This document shows, piece after piece, positions 47,501-58,918 of a stretch of 64,000 bases of DNA. Source of the stretch: Ehretia macrophylla (lineage: Eukaryota; Streptophyta; Magnoliopsida; Boraginales; Ehretiaceae). The stretch's first letter is position 1. Each line of letters starts with the position of its first letter. The stretch is from positions 18,492,840 through 18,556,839 of the forward strand of contig CM075767.1 of NCBI GenBank assembly GCA_037974665.1, given 5' to 3'. The notes beneath the pieces are model-generated. The model was given only the letters and a program-made list of their open reading frames with translations, did no database searches and had not been told where the DNA came from. A program made the translations under genes and the position numbers.

Positions 47501-47661
47501 ATGAACAAATAACTAATATTATTTACCGCAGGGCTAGAATCGTATGAAAGGAAAAAATATCCCCAGATGGATGGATGAAAATTTGCCGAACGTCGAGGAA
47601 CCTCATGACCAGAATTTTGATAGGAGAGAGGAACAGCTGAGGCAAGAAATTGAGCGTTCAT
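44599..47661 (-). pseudogene. Sesquiterpene synthase (TPS-a), 7 exons, one nonsense codon
   Basis: Would convert farnesyl diphosphate to a cyclic sesquiterpene in the cytosol; the product cannot be predicted. Exons (minus): 47661-47527, 47416-47140, 46490-46118, 45896-45678, 45464-45326, 45245-44997, 44892-44599. Lengths 135/277/373/219/139/249/294 bp and phases fit the TPS-a pattern, with GT..AG at every intron. The spliced frame is 561 codons. Visible motifs: RRx8W (residues 23-33), RDR just before the stop, DDIYD (314-318, bases 45742-45728), and DDMAGHEFE (458-466) across exons 6/7. No transit peptide. TAG at 45826-45824 replaces the Trp expected at codon 286 in the YYW..VYFEP stretch, ending the protein before the metal-binding motifs. 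An upstream in-frame ATG (47685) adds 8 residues. A SINE sits in intron 4. Apart from the stop it looks well preserved, so the mutation may be recent or a sequence error. Confidence 0.92.
45504..45660 (+). mobile_element. SINE in terpene synthase intron 4
   Basis: A 157-bp tRNA-derived SINE. A box-A-like start (CTCAATTGATAAAA) is followed by a decayed box B (ATTTGAGTCCCC), a body with CTGCTGGAGGTTTACTCG, and an A-rich tail (AAAAAGAAAAGAATAAAAAG). The 16-bp AAGGGATTTGAATTAA is present at 45488-45503 and 45661-45676, a perfect target duplication. It has been in place long enough for both pol III boxes to decay. Confidence 0.9.
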
Positions 47662-47735
47662 GTTTTGGTTGGCAGGTGAATACAATGAAAGTAAGTTACT
47701 TAGGATATTCTACACATTTCGGTTAGCGATTGCTG

Positions 47736-47743
47736 TATTTATA
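47736..47743 (-). promoter_or_regulatory. Candidate TATA box of the terpene synthase gene
   Basis: TATAAATA on the minus strand, 51 bp before the first in-frame ATG (47685) and 75 bp before the second (47661). The spacing suits a short 5' UTR. Confidence 0.55.
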
Positions 47744-48540
47744 CTATGAGTCTATATGCTTCGTAACAAGTTTTCTGCTAGGATTGACAAGTTTTAATTG
47801 CTTAATTAAGACTGAGGCTTGGGTCCGTCATCTTTCAATTATCTTCATAAAGCAACTCTCAAGGTAGATTTTGAATTTTGTTTAGTCAATAAAAATAAGA
47901 ATTTCACTCATGAAAAATTTAACCAATTATGAATGGCAGTAATATACTATTAGACTATTCTTGAATCTCTCATAAACTGTCAAAGTTATTCTCATTTGAC
48001 AATAAATTTTTATTTTGGGACTTCTAGGTCCTAGATTTTTTTTTTATTTTTTTTTGTGTAGATGCCCTAGACTTTAGGGTCCTAGAGTTCCATAAGTGTG
48101 CAAATTCAATTTTTAAATGACGTTCCGCTAATCTCCCAATAAAAATTTGACTTAGAAAGTTTGATATTGCATGATCTTTATAAAAGAAGAGAGAGAGAGT
48201 GAGTGGATTCACCAACTGAGAGAGAGACTTCCATAAACGACCAATCTTGTAAAAATTTTATATGAAAGTTTACCCACTAAACTAAATATATCAGATAATA
48301 TAGAGATTACGTGGGTAACTAAGCGTGAGATTTTCATGAATTCCATGATTACATTTTTTTTTGGTTTTCGCAAAGAATTTGGCATCGTGTTCGTTATGAC
48401 TCAAAAAATTGGAGTCACAATATCTTGTGAAAACATTTAGAATCTAAATCAGGACAGTAAATTGATCCGAAATACAAAAAAAAAAAATAAGAATATCAGT
48501 ATCCTTCTCGTTATTAAGCAACGGGTTATAAATCTTAATT
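47744..48540. other. Upstream region of the terpene synthase gene
   Basis: AT-rich, with a T-run near 48040 and a (GA)n run near 48190-48205. No gene was seen. Promoter elements beyond the TATA box were not identified with any confidence. Confidence 0.4.
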
Positions 48541-48712
48541 TTTTTGGTTTTGGTTAAAGTCACAAGGTGTTCTCACACCCGAAGGTATGTGACTAATCCT
48601 CGTTCAAGGATATTTGCCACGATCTGTTTTTAGTGAGTTTCGAACCCCTAACCTTGTAGGTAAAGTTCGCCTATTAGTAGTCCACTTACCATATGGACCA
48701 CAACTCATAGTT
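48541..48712 (-). mobile_element. SINE, second family
   Basis: Read on the minus strand: box-A-like TGGTAAGTGGAC near 48690, box-B-like GGTTCGAAACTC near 48635, and an A-rich end (AACCAAAACCAAAAAAA). Flanks are nearly identical: TAAATCTTAATT(TT) around 48529-48542 and TAAATCTTTAATTTT at 48713-48727, a probable target duplication with one indel. The body differs from the SINE in intron 4. Confidence 0.7.
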
Positions 48713-48727
48713 TAAATCTTTAATTTT

Positions 48728-49999
48728 ATCATGCACGAAGATTTCAATACTATGATAGTCCAAAAGAAAATTCAATATGATAGTCTCAATCTACGGTAGA
48801 TTGACTAACGAGTAACAACTAATTAATATCTTCCAAATGCATGTTGGCATATTAACTTCACTCTAGTAGCTATTTTAGAGATCTAAATGGTGTACAGCAT
48901 CTCATTTTTTAGATGGTCCCCAACCAACTGTAGCATAATAACTGTGCAGTCATGCTTGAATTGGTATATACGACGTCTTAGGGGTTGGCATTTCCTCTTT
49001 ATGCCTCGTAAATCCATAGGCTGCTTCTTTTTTTAGAAGGTCTATACCATACACGATTGATTGCATCTTGCCTAATTTGTCCATAACAAATAAAATTGAT
49101 TCAAAGATTTTAGTTTCTCGTGATACGTATCATTTTTGGCTATTGAAGCTAGGTTCATTGTTTACGTCTTCAATAGTTAGGACAAAGTAGGTATGATGTG
49201 GGATAAATCTCGACCCGATATAAATCACTGATTTTTTCTTTGTATAGAGGGATGATGTCCTATTAGTTCTAGAAAATCAGGTATGTCCCACCACCAGTTT
49301 CCCGACCACATCTCAGACTTCGGAAAAATGATTAAGCATAATCTGAAATATAGTCTCACAAAATCCAAAAGAATATTCTTGGGAAGGTATAAATACTTCA
49401 TTCATTCACAAAAAGAATATAACTACTATTTACTAAATACACTCTCAATTTTTTTACTCTCTCACCAAGTCAATCAAAGACTAACTTAAGGGTCGAAATG
49501 CTTACGCGGAAAGACTGCAGTTTATTTTCTGGTTGCAGATCGAATTCGAAATCCCGTCACAAGCTTGTAGTTCCAGTATACCAGTTTTCTACCTTAACAA
49601 TGTAGGTTGAAAATCAATGTAAATAAATATTATATTTTACAAAGAACTCCCACGGGAAAAGTATTTCAGAATGTTTTAATATGTGTGCTTGTCGGGGATA
49701 GATATGTAACGGGATTCTACAATTTTGTTTTAATTATAGTGCTAAATTTTGGTTGATTAGTTCAAATTGTACCCTAAACTGATATTCGTTTCATGTGTTG
49801 CATGTATACATCAAAAAGATACAAGGGGCAGGATAGAGCATTTCTTTTTCATTTTGTCGTTAAAAATTGCCCCATGCAACGAAAAAAAGATAAACGAAAA
49901 GTGTAACTACCATGTAATTAGTTAGACTTAAATTTGTAACCTCTCACATATAATAAGTAATATTATCACTAGATTAAAGCCCTTGTGACAAAAGAAGTT
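48728..49999. other. Intergenic region, no gene recognised
   Basis: AT-rich unique-looking sequence. The 68-codon ORF at 49283-49489 has no recognisable domain and ordinary AT-rich composition. Nothing further is supported. Confidence 0.4.
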
Positions 50000-50990
50000 A
50001 TTAAAATATTCGGCTAATCTTATTTTAACCACTCGACGATTTTTGTTTTTAAAAGGACCATTAGTTTTTTTAAAATGATATCGATCTAGACATTCCATCA
50101 TATAATATCAAAAAAACTAACAGATCGAAAGGGGTTAAAATGTAAAAATGTCTCCATCTCCGACCTCACCACCAACCCCGAAATCATCCTCTTCATCGTC
50201 CCGGCACTTTCACGCCCACTTTCTCGCAAAAACACCTCCCGGGTTTCATCAAAAGGGATTCAAAATTCAAGGCCAAAGCATTGGATTACATTGCTTGTGT
50301 ATCAGCAACAATGGGTTTATTAAAGCAATTGGGTGTGAGCTTGACTTGAGTGGTAAGCCGGTTGGGTTAGGTGTGAAGTCTAGAAGGGATCCTACGCTTG
50401 TGGATTAAATGAAGTTGTAGATAATGTTTAGTGTTAAAGATTTTGTAGATCCGTGCATTGTTTGGAAAGCATAAAGTGGAAGGAGGAAATAGATTTGGGA
50501 AAGAAGAAGAAATAGATAAGAAAAAAAAAAAAAAAAGAGCAAAGAATAATAAACGGAAGAAGACCCTGAGAAAAGAATAATAGTATAATTAAAAAGAGAA
50601 ATAATTCTTTTGAGCTCTTTAACTTTCACTATTCATGTTTTAACCATTTCCGTTCGTTTTCTATCGGTATTTTAACAGCATGACTTATATGAAACTATTT
50701 TAAACAATTAGTGGCTCTTTTAAAATCAAAATTAGTTCGATGGTTAAAATAGAACTAATCAAATAGTTTAGTGAATCTTAGAATATTTTATCCTAACGAA
50801 AAAATACGTTACTATTCATGTTTTAGCCCCTTTCCATTAGTTTTTTAACAGTATTTTAACAGCGTGACTTATATGAAACTATTTTAAATAATTAATGGCT
50901 CCTTTAAAACAAAAAATAGTTCAATAGTTAAAATAAGACTAATTGCATAGTTTAGTGAATCCTAAAATATTTTACCCTAACGAAAAAATT
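50000..50990. mobile_element. Inverted-repeat unit around a coding fragment (Pack-type candidate)
   Basis: The left arm (about 50000-50145) is a diverged inverted copy of the right side. Both contain CTTATTTTAAC..., GTTTTTAAAAGGACCATTA (right: GTTTTAAAGGAGCCATTA on the other strand) and a GGGGTTAAAATG-like inner end. The right arm is itself duplicated in direct orientation (about 50628-50807 and 50812-50988). Between the arms lies about 480 bp with a higher G+C coding-like fragment. No terminal motif or target duplication could be fixed, so the superfamily is open. Confidence 0.5.
50148..50490 (+). pseudogene. Broken coding fragment of unknown family
   Basis: The 86-codon ORF at 50148-50408 begins with a Pro/Ser-rich stretch. 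From about 50255 a neighbouring frame reads FKAKALDYIACVSATMGLLK, more protein-like than the ORF frame. From about 50340 the first frame again looks coding (LSGKPVGLGVKSRRDPTLVD) and after two stops continues SVKDFVDPCIVWKA. The alternation suggests two frameshifts in a once longer protein. I do not recognise the family. It could be a captured host gene fragment, given the flanking inverted repeats. Confidence 0.35.
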
Positions 50991-51417
50991 GACACAAGGA
51001 TCAGTTTGAATATTTTTTTCGTAAACATTGTGAGAAAAGCTTATTCGACTTTTCAATTATGAAGGATTAAATTAAAAATTGATTCATTTGGTAAAAATAA
51101 AAGCTTATTCAACTTTTCAATTACCAAAGACTAAATTATAAATTGATTCATTTGATAAAAAATAATAATGAAATTTGTCCCAAAGTCTATGAGTATATTT
51201 TTTGGTCAAGTAACATATTTATTAATTAAACAACATAAATATAAAGCATATTTGGACCCAAACTATACAAGACTTCAAAGAACCAAATAAAAGTATAAGA
51301 CACAAACACATGACGAATTAAACACGACGCGCCAATTGAACCGTCTCCAATTCGTACCATGCTGCCATTTATCGTTACCCAGAGAATTGGCAGTGGTTAT
51401 GTCACACAGACCAATGG
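50991..51417. other. Intergenic spacer left of Tekay-3
   Basis: AT-rich. Its last 100 bp (CGTCTCCAATTCGTACCATG) relate to the repeat resumed at 61414 on the other side of Tekay-3. No gene was seen. Confidence 0.4.
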
Positions 51418-53901
51418 TGTAACGCCCCGACCCAACCCCGCGCTAAAGGTTAAGTCCGGACCCGAGACACAGATAGAGTCTCCTCTATACCGTGGACATT
51501 CTAGAAACCTGTAAACTCTCAAATAAATCCTCAACAAGATAAAACAAGCTTTTCATAACTAAATATTTAAAGGTTCAAGGCCATCCGAGCCTTGAAGCAT
51601 TCAACAGTTTCAAAACCACACAAGCATCTAGGTAACTTGATTTCAACATAATCTAATAGCCATGCCAACATTCTTAAAAGATAAAACATCTTATATTAGG
51701 TCATTTACTCCCAAGCATGCAAATTGATTAAAAGCAGAAACATAAGTTATTCCAAGTCATAGTTTTCCAAATCTACACTACAACTAACTATCTTTCAACT
51801 TTGCAACACCCAACATATACACAGCCCTGAGGCCACAAAACAAATACACAAGTGTCATAAAGCAACAAGAAGGCACATCCACCTTAGAACAACACACGCA
51901 GCAACTAGGGCAAAGGCTCTATCTGCACCTCTTCCTCCTCCACTACTACCTCAACAAGCTAGGGATCACCCTCAGCGTTTCCTGAAATATATATCGAGGT
52001 ATGAGCAACCACTGTTGACCAGTGAGGGATAAAGTCTCCCGGGGCGTGCAATGCAATAAGTAAAACAGTTAAACAACAATAGTAATTAAACAATTTAAGA
52101 AGTAACGATAGCTTAAATAACCACACATGAAAAAGGATACATTTCACTTAACCCCAACACCAAATCTTCAATCCACGAACACGTTCCACGAACCACGATC
52201 ACGATCACGATAATGATAACGATAAGCCGGCATAATCCCAAACACTCCAGTGGGTGTACTCAGGATGTACCCCGATAATCCTATGACCCAACACCCCCTG
52301 GAAATCTCCGGACCAGGCGAGTGAGGGAATAGAGCACGGAGTTTGAATATCCACTGGCAAGCCCTCTGCCGCCCAGCCGATATTCAACACATCCGCCTCT
52401 AACACTATAGTTGCGCAACCAGTATGCAATGCACTTTACAATAGCAAGTTAATATCAATAATATAAACAATAACACGTAGGAGGATCAACAAAGTAGGTT
52501 GACCTCGATGCAATTAGAATAGAAGCAATTTATACAAACAAATAAGCAGTTTTACAAAGGAGTTATACAAGACAAGCATAGAATCATGCCAAGAGCCCTA
52601 AAACAACTTGAAGTCACATTTAAACACTCAAGAAGTCGTGCCAAGGTCTTAGAAGCGCGAGACAACCGAAATTGCACCTAAACCCCTTTGTTATTCAAGC
52701 TATTTCTCTTCCAAACCAAAGTCAACGATTCAATTTCAAAGGGAAACTATACCAACCTCCTAACTAACCCTCAAGGAACCCTTTCAACCCTCAATCCCAT
52801 TCAAATGCCCGTAATTACCCCGAAAGCCCCGATTTTCCTCTTCTAGCTTTTAACTACACATGCCTCATACGGGCTTCAAATAGGGGCTAGCAAAGCTTCT
52901 ATAGCACCTAGGTAGCCTAAGAATACTAAAAGTAAAGCCCGAGTCCACCCGAATTCGCCTTAACCCCGAAACCCCTTTGTTAAAGTCGGCTAATTCATGT
53001 TATATGCGATATTAGAGCAATTCAAGTGTACGGGGCTATTAGACTATCTTTATTAACTCCTAAGGCATCTATTAGAAGTGTTGAATCGAGCTAATTAGTG
53101 CAATTACACAAAACCCTAGAAAAAAATGTCACTATTCACCTCATAATTCAAAATAACGATTCTAATCGTTTAAAAAGCGAAACAATGGCTCAAATATGTT
53201 CTCTAGCACTTATAAATAAGGTATAATAGCATAAATAATCAATACAATAACATTTGGTCACATTTTCAACAAATCAAGAAATTGACAACTATTTTAAAAT
53301 GCGAAAATAAGCCGTGAAATCCCTCACCAATGCGCGTAGGAGCACCTAGGAAGCTTGCACACACCCTAAACTACTAGCTCTAGGCTTAGATTGGCTTGGC
53401 TTGAAGAGTTGAAGAGCAAAATCACCTTTTTTCCTGCTCCTTGGTGTTCTCGGCCCTGCTACAGTAAACTCTACACATTTGTTTTCTTTTGTTTTGTGTT
53501 TTGGTGCTTATAAGGTTATATAGTGAGGTTAAGTTGAGGTGGGGTCAAGTAGTTGCTTAAGTAGACTTCTGAAATGTGCGTTGCTAACTTTAAAACGAGC
53601 CTAAGGTGTAAAACATAGGCTAGCTAATTAAAACACTAAGTTAGTTACGTAACACTATTCATTGAACTACGAAAATCATTTTCTAAATGAGCTCTCCTAT
53701 CGCTTCTAGCTCAATTGCACATTTTTCTCACTCCTCTAACAATTAATGTGATTTAATAAAAATGCTAATTCACTAATAGAATGTAGTTTGAAAACGGGAT
53801 GAATAGTAGCTAAATAAGACAGTTAATAAAGCACAGAAGGAAATGCGCAAACAATGGATGCAACAGTAAATGAATGTACGGCTAAAATCTCAGGTGTCAC
53901 A
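51418..53901 (-). repeat. Tekay-3 3' LTR (2484 bp)
   Basis: TGTAACGCCCC...CAGGTGTCACA. It differs from the 5' LTR by scattered substitutions (several in the first 90 bp), so the insertion is not very recent. Purine tract at 53902-53919. Confidence 0.93.
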
Positions 53902-56900
53902 TCCTCTCCCCCTTAAACTAATTGCGTCCACGCAATTCTTACATGGATCGGTGAATAAATCTGGATAGCGCTCCTGCATCTGATCCTCCATCTCCCACGT
54001 CGCATCCTCTATGCCGTGATGATCCCACAGAACTTTAACCATCAGAATGCTTTTAGTCCTCAGCTCCTGCACTTTCTGATCCACAATCCGAAGAGGTTTC
54101 TCTGTGTACGTCAAAGTCTCACTGATCTCTAGCGGTTTTGGCTCAAGTATGTGAGAAGGATCTGGCTTATACTTTCGAAGCATAGAAACATGGAAGACAT
54201 CATGAATTCCGCCCAGGCTAGGAGGCAAAGCTAGTCGATAAGCCAAATCACCAATGGTTTCAGTTATCTCAAATGGTCCCACATAACGAGGACTAAGCTT
54301 ACCTTCTTTACCATGCCGAATCAAACCTTTGCAAGGAAAAATTTTCAGAAATACTCGATCCCCAACGACGAATTTTAGATCACGACGGCATCTATCTGCA
54401 TAACTCTTTTGCCGACTCTGTGCTGTAAGCATTCTTTTTCTGATAAGCTGAACATTATCAATCATTTTGTTCATCTCTAGCAATAAAGTAGGATCAATAG
54501 ATTTCGACTCTCCAACTTCATCCCAATATAAAGGAGATCTACATTTTCGCCCATACAAAGCCTCATACGGTGCCATACCGATAGTAGCTTGATAACTGTT
54601 GTTATAAGCAAATTCTGCAAGAGGTAAGTATTTCTCCCAACTCTTACCGAAGTCCAAAATGCACGCTCGGAGCATATCCTCAAGTATTAAGATAGTTCTT
54701 TTAGATTGTCCGTCAGTTTGAGGATGATGAGAAGTACTGAAGTTCAATGCCGTGCCCAAAGCCTTCTGAATCTTCTGCCAGAACTGAGATGTGAATCTGG
54801 GATCTCTATCTGACACAATACTCTTGGGAATTCCATGAAGTCTAACAATATTCTCAACATAAATTTCAGCCAACCGATCCAGAGATTCAATCTTCTTAGT
54901 AGCAATAAAATGAGAGGTTTTGGTCAATCTATCTACAACAACCCATACTGAATCATGACCTCTTGAAGACAGCGGTAAATCTGACACGAAATCCATGGTA
55001 ATGTGATCCCATTTCCAAACAGGAATAGCCAAAGGCTGCAACAACCCTGCTGGTCTCTAATGTTCAGCTTTAACTTTCTGACATGTAAGACATTTAGCAA
55101 CTTAGTCAGCAATCTCTCTCTTCATGTTGTTCCACCAGTAGTTCTGTTTTAGATCTCTGTACATCTTGGTACTGCCTGGATAGATAGTATACTTAGAATT
55201 ATGAGCCTTTGCAAGAATTTCTTTCTTTAAGGCTGGCTTAGAAGGAATGCAAATTCTGCCTTTGAACTTAAGAAGTCCATCATCATGTAATTTGAAATCC
55301 GACTCTCCCCCTTTCGACTTCTCTAAGATTTCTATCAATTGCAGATCAGCTTGTTGAGCCTCTCTAATCCTGGATAATAAAAGAGACTGAATATGCAAAC
55401 TTGCAAATTGAACACCAGAATCTGAAATGTTGGGCCTCCATAAACATAATTCCTCCATGAACTCCCAATTTTTGATGATTAGACTAGCAACTGTAGCCTT
55501 TCGGCTTAAGGCATCATCAATAATATTAGCCTTACTTGGCAGATAATTGATAGTACAATTATAATCCTCAAGCAACTCCAACCAACGCCTCTGCTTCATA
55601 TTCAACTCTTTCTGAGAAAAGAGATATTTCAAACTCTTGTGATCAGTAAAGATTTCAAATTTACTACCCCAAAGATAATGACGTCATTTCTTTAACACAA
55701 AGATGATAGTTGCAAGCTCGAGATCATGCGTCGGGTAATTAAGTTCATAAGGTTTCAGTTTTCTGGAAGCATAAGCGATAACTCTCCCATTTTGCATCAA
55801 TACACAGCCCAAACCTTCCTTAGAAGCATCACTATAGATTACTAGATTATCGGTACCCTCAGGTAGAGCAAGAATAGGAGTTGTGGTTAATCTCTTCTTT
55901 AATTCCTGGAAGCTAGCCTCACATTTCTCATTCCAATCAAATATAGTCCTCTTCCGAGTGAGTTGAGAAAAAGGTCCAGCAATCTTAGAGAAATCCTTGA
56001 CAAACCTTCTGTAATAACCCGTTAAACCCAGAAAACTGCGAATTTCTGTAACAGTCTCTGGCCGTTTCCATGCCATGACAACCTCAATCTTTGCTGGATC
56101 AACAAAAATTCCATCCTGAGAAATAATGTGGCCCAGAAAAATGACTTTTCTTAACCATAACTCACATTTGTTAAACTTTGCAAATCACCGATGCTCTTGA
56201 AGAGTCTGCAGTACAATCCTGAGATGTTGTTCATGTTCCACCTCAGATTTAGAATAGACAATAATATCATCAATGAAAATAACCACAAACTGATCCAGAT
56301 AGGGGCAGAATACTCTCTGCATCAGATCCATAAATACGGCATGAGCGTTAGTTAACCCAAACGACAGAACAACAAACTCATAATGACTATACCAAGTTCT
56401 GAAAGCAGTTTTGGGAACATCATCAGACTTAATCCTTAACTGATAATAGCCCTGCCTCAGATCGAATTTAAAAAATACCCTGGCGCCTTGCAGCTGATCA
56501 AATAATTCCTCAATCAAAGGCAATGGATATTTGTTTTTGATAGTTATCTAATTAAGACCCCGATAATCAATGCATAACCGAAGAGATCCGTCTTTCTTTT
56601 TAACAAATAAGACCGGTGCACCCCAAGGTGAAGAACTCAGCTGAATGAATCCATTCTCAAGTAAACCCTGCAACTGAATTTTCAATTCTTGCAACTCAGG
56701 TGGAGCCATTCTGTACGGAGTTCTAGAAATAGGCGTAGCCCCTGGTAAAAAGTCGATCACAAACTCTATCTCTCTATCAGGTGGTAAACCAACTAACTCC
56801 ACAGGAAACACCCCCGGAAACTCTCTCACGATAGGTATATCATTCAATTTCAATTGATCACTAGGTTGATTAATCAAATAAGCAAAATAAGCCTCACAAC

Positions 56901-57271
56901 CCTTACCTAACATTTTTGATGCTTTAATAGAAGATATGATATGTGTCCCCGTAGATTTTCTACTACCCACCATTTCAAGTACGGGCTGGCCGGGCATTTC
57001 TAATTTCACAATCTTCTTTCTACAATCAAGTTGGGCATAATATTTACCTAACCATTCCATCCCCAATATAATTTCAAAGTCGTGGAAAGGTAGAATAATT
57101 AAATCGGCAGGAAAAACACGACCTTGAATAAAAATATTACATGCCTTGCAGATGGATTTGGTGACAAACTTTGGCCCCATAGGAGTGTAAACCACAATAT
57201 TATGCAATAGTTTATCATGCTTCAACTTAGCATTTTGTGCACAAATAGGTGTAATAAATGAATGTGAAGGT
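53902..57271 (-). pseudogene. Tekay-3 pol
   Basis: Minus strand: protease remnant (from 57271), RT in 57225-56548 and 56523-56185 ([10 protein letters not shown] box), RNase H in 56076-55684, integrase zinc region in 55632-55102, integrase core plus chromodomain in 55044-53890 (MDFVSDL, VSDRDPRFTS, DATWEMEDQM). The protease has lost 19 residues including LIDSGA, which carries the catalytic Asp. Tekay-1 and -2 keep this stretch. Single stops separate the frames (for instance near 56547, 56184, 55683, 55101, 55060). The last frame reads through the purine tract into the LTR. Confidence 0.88.
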
Positions 57272-58560
57272 ACAATGGTCGTATCCGAAAGCTCCTCAGC
57301 ATCTAAGGCAAATACTCGAGCCTGACCCCGCGGTACTAGTGCTGCAACTGAACCACTGGTCTGATTGCCTTGACCAGATGTCTGACCCCTGGTATTCTTG
57401 AATTTCTGGCAGTCTCTAACCCTGTGTTGATCACTACCGCATCCGGTAAATCAGCCCAATCTCTTCCAACAATTCTCCTCAGTATGACCTATGCATTGAC
57501 AGAAGCTGCACTGCTGGTGACGTCTTGCAACAGTGCCTCCCGAAGGAGCTCTGTAAGTAGAGGTAGCTGAACTACCCTGCTGAGAACGAACTACTGCTGG
57601 TCGGGTCTGCCCCTGACTCTGACTCTGACTCTGGGCTGGTCGCGACTGAATCTGAACAGGCCCTGTATAACTCTGTGTCTGCCTCGGCTGTGGACTCTGC
57701 CCAACTGGAATAGTCTGCCTCTGGTACCCCTGACTCTGAGACTGAAACTGCCGCTTACTCGATTGACTAGACTCTGCCAACATGTCTACCTTACGTTTTT
57801 CATACCTCAAGGCGGCTTTGACCACTGCAGCATAGTTAGGGTAATCATTCGTAGACAGACTAAGCATAATATCCTTCCTCAATCCCATAATGAACCTCTG
57901 CATCCTCATATCCTTCGGTTGTACCAAGGCCGGCACATAGCAAAAAAGCCTAGTAAAAGTAGCCTCATATTGATCCACTAACATACTCCCCTGTTTCAAA
58001 GCTATGAACTCTGCCTGACGCCTCTCACGGGAAACCACTGAGATATATTTATCTCGAAACTCTTGAACGCAGTCAGCCTATGAATGTTGAACTGCCTCAG
58101 CTTCCCATTTCTCATTAATAGTACGCCACCACTCCTCGGCATTACCCTCCAACAGAAATGTAGCATAAGTAATCTTTCTCTCATCACTGCACTCTAGAAT
58201 TGCAGCCACCCTTTCAAATTTCCTCAACCATAATTCGGCCTTCATATCATCAGGTTCTCCAAAGAAGCTATAGGCCTCGTGATGTAAAAATCGGTCATAC
58301 AAATTAGCTCCAGCAGCACCACTACCCTCAGCTCTGGCGGCCTGATTACCCCTAGCAGCCCCTGTCTGACCCTGCTGAGTTACAAACTGTGCAATAGTGT
58401 TCATTGCAGTAGCCATAGTAGCCAGAATCTGTGCAGTGCTGGGTTCTGGTCCCTGCAGTGGTGCATTCTCTGCTACTCCTTCACCCTATCCCGGTACACC
58501 CTGCCTAGGAGCTTCCTTCGGCTTTCTCCCCGGTCTACCCCTTCTCCTCATCTCAACAGC
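57272..58560 (-). pseudogene. Tekay-3 gag
   Basis: Starts MRRRGRPGRKPKEAPRQG at about 58551. It contains the LYDRFLHHEAYSFFGEPDD and EEWWRTI blocks, a Gln/Ser-rich linker with repeated SQSQ (about 57640-57600), and the zinc knuckle CSFCQCIGHTEENC (about 57515-57475). Nonsense codons: TAG at 58486-58488 (Glu in Tekay-1), TAG near 58079 (Trp in Tekay-1), TGA at 57451 (Arg in Tekay-1). Confidence 0.87.
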
Positions 58561-58899
58561 TAGAATGCAAAGTATTATGATAGGCATTTACATAAATTAC
58601 AGGTAAAGCACATAGGACGAAGTTCAAATAAATTCACATAAGTCACATTTTACATTAGGAGAATATTCACATACAAGAGATTCATAGTCACTTAATCATG
58701 CTTGACATTCTAGACTTTTCACTTTCAAACATTAACTCTTAGAGACCTTTCGCATTCTATTATCATGCTAGCATGTTCCTTTCTAATTCAAATTCCACTT
58801 AGGAAAATCAAAGGACCACAAATTCATACAATCACAAGGTCACATAAAAGATCTCTACCCACAGACTGAGAAATTTAACCTAGCTTCATGCAATCTATA

Positions 58900-58911
58900 G
58901 CTCTGATACCA
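58900..58911 (-). other. Tekay-3 primer-binding site
   Basis: TGGTATCAGAGC on the minus strand, an exact complement of the initiator-Met tRNA 3' end, seven bases from the 5' LTR. Confidence 0.92.
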
Positions 58912-58918
58912 CCTAAAA

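Noticed and set aside
49283..49489. 68-codon plus-strand ORF
   Set aside because: AT-rich, no domain, no promoter or conserved context; length expected by chance.
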